A DNA stretch of 46,890 bases, taken from the NCBI GenBank assembly GCA_016931315.1, contig JAFGFB010000243.1:1-46890 (forward strand), read 5' to 3'. This DNA comes from Anaerolineae bacterium (GTDB lineage: Bacteria > Chloroflexota > Anaerolineae > B4-G1 > SLSP01). The notes beneath the pieces were generated by a model. The model was not told where the DNA came from, ran no database searches, and worked only from the letters and a program-made list of their open reading frames with translations. Each line of letters starts with the position of its first letter. The first letter of the stretch is position 1. Positions 46,562 through 46,890 of this stretch are shown here, piece by piece. The position numbers and the translations under genes were made by a program.

Positions 46562-46890
46562 ATGGTTCAGACTCTCAAATCTAATTATGACGTCATTGTC
46601 ATTGGCGCAGGTCCAGGTGGGCTGGCTGCGGCTATCGAAGCCAAGAAGAATGGCGCGGATGACGTGTTGATGATTGACCGGGATCTGGAGCTCGGTGGTA
46701 TTTTGCTCCAGTGTATTCATAATGGCTTCGGCGTAGAAACCTTCAAGGAGGACCTCCCTGGTCCGAGCTACGCTCAGCGCTTCATTCACGAGGCTCAGAC
46801 GGTTGGAATTGATTATCTGCTCGACACGATTGTGTTGGACGTGACGTCAGAACGTAAAGTGACCACTACCGGCACACGCACCGGCATCAA
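46562..46890 (+). CDS. FAD/NAD(P)-dependent oxidoreductase, partial (runs off window)
   Basis: Own translation: MVQTLKSNYDVIVIGAGPGGLAAAIEAKKNGADDVLMIDRDLELGGILLQCIHNGFG (GxGxxG dinucleotide fold). Confidence 0.85.
   Translation, partial: MVQTLKSNYDVIVIGAGPGGLAAAIEAKKNGADDVLMIDRDLELGGILLQCIHNGFGVETFKEDLPGPSYAQRFIHEAQTVGIDYLLDTIVLDVTSERKVTTTGTRTGI

Noticed and set aside
1-46890. CRISPR arrays, tRNA or rRNA genes
   Set aside because: No regularly spaced direct repeats and no rRNA- or tRNA-like sequence was recognised by eye; a tRNAscan/Infernal run would be decisive.

Overview
A 46.9 kb window with gene content that looks like a Chloroflexi (Anaerolineae-like) chromosome; this lineage guess comes from gene content and protein style only. 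No rRNA, tRNA, CRISPR array or transposase was recognised. Main contents: an LRR membrane protein, a truncated aminoglycoside-phosphotransferase-like relic, a histidine phosphatase, class I FBPase, two aldo/keto reductases, a partly duplicated DUF4129/DUF58/MoxR membrane-protein cluster, a tungsten AOR-family oxidoreductase overlapping an Ogt-type alkyltransferase, a PAS histidine kinase with a four-Cys motif, and a minus-strand locus with an S8 protease/beta-propeller, an ECF sigma factor, an anti-sigma factor, a glycosyltransferase with an M23-like tail and a small membrane protein. These are followed by a GH31 glycosidase, a Gfo/Idh oxidoreductase, a LysM-glycosidase, yebC-ruvC-ruvA plus a short binding lipoprotein, fmt, a HIT protein, a SHMT-GcvT fusion, DUF3592, a second S8 protease, and glpK with a GlpA-like dehydrogenase. 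The best candidates for something undescribed are: (1) a dispersed MITE-like family with terminal inverted repeats GGGTGCGTTTCA/TGAAACGCACCC and a 21-bp central hairpin, one copy with a perfect 9-bp target-site duplication, paired base changes between copies, and one copy that supplies much of the C-terminus of the S8/propeller protease; (2) a 1049-aa SHMT-GcvT fusion whose linker looks like a degenerate second GcvT-type folate-binding domain; (3) a bipartite promoter-like element shared by the protease gene and the ECF sigma gene, in a locus where the anti-sigma membrane domain recurs as a stand-alone protein.
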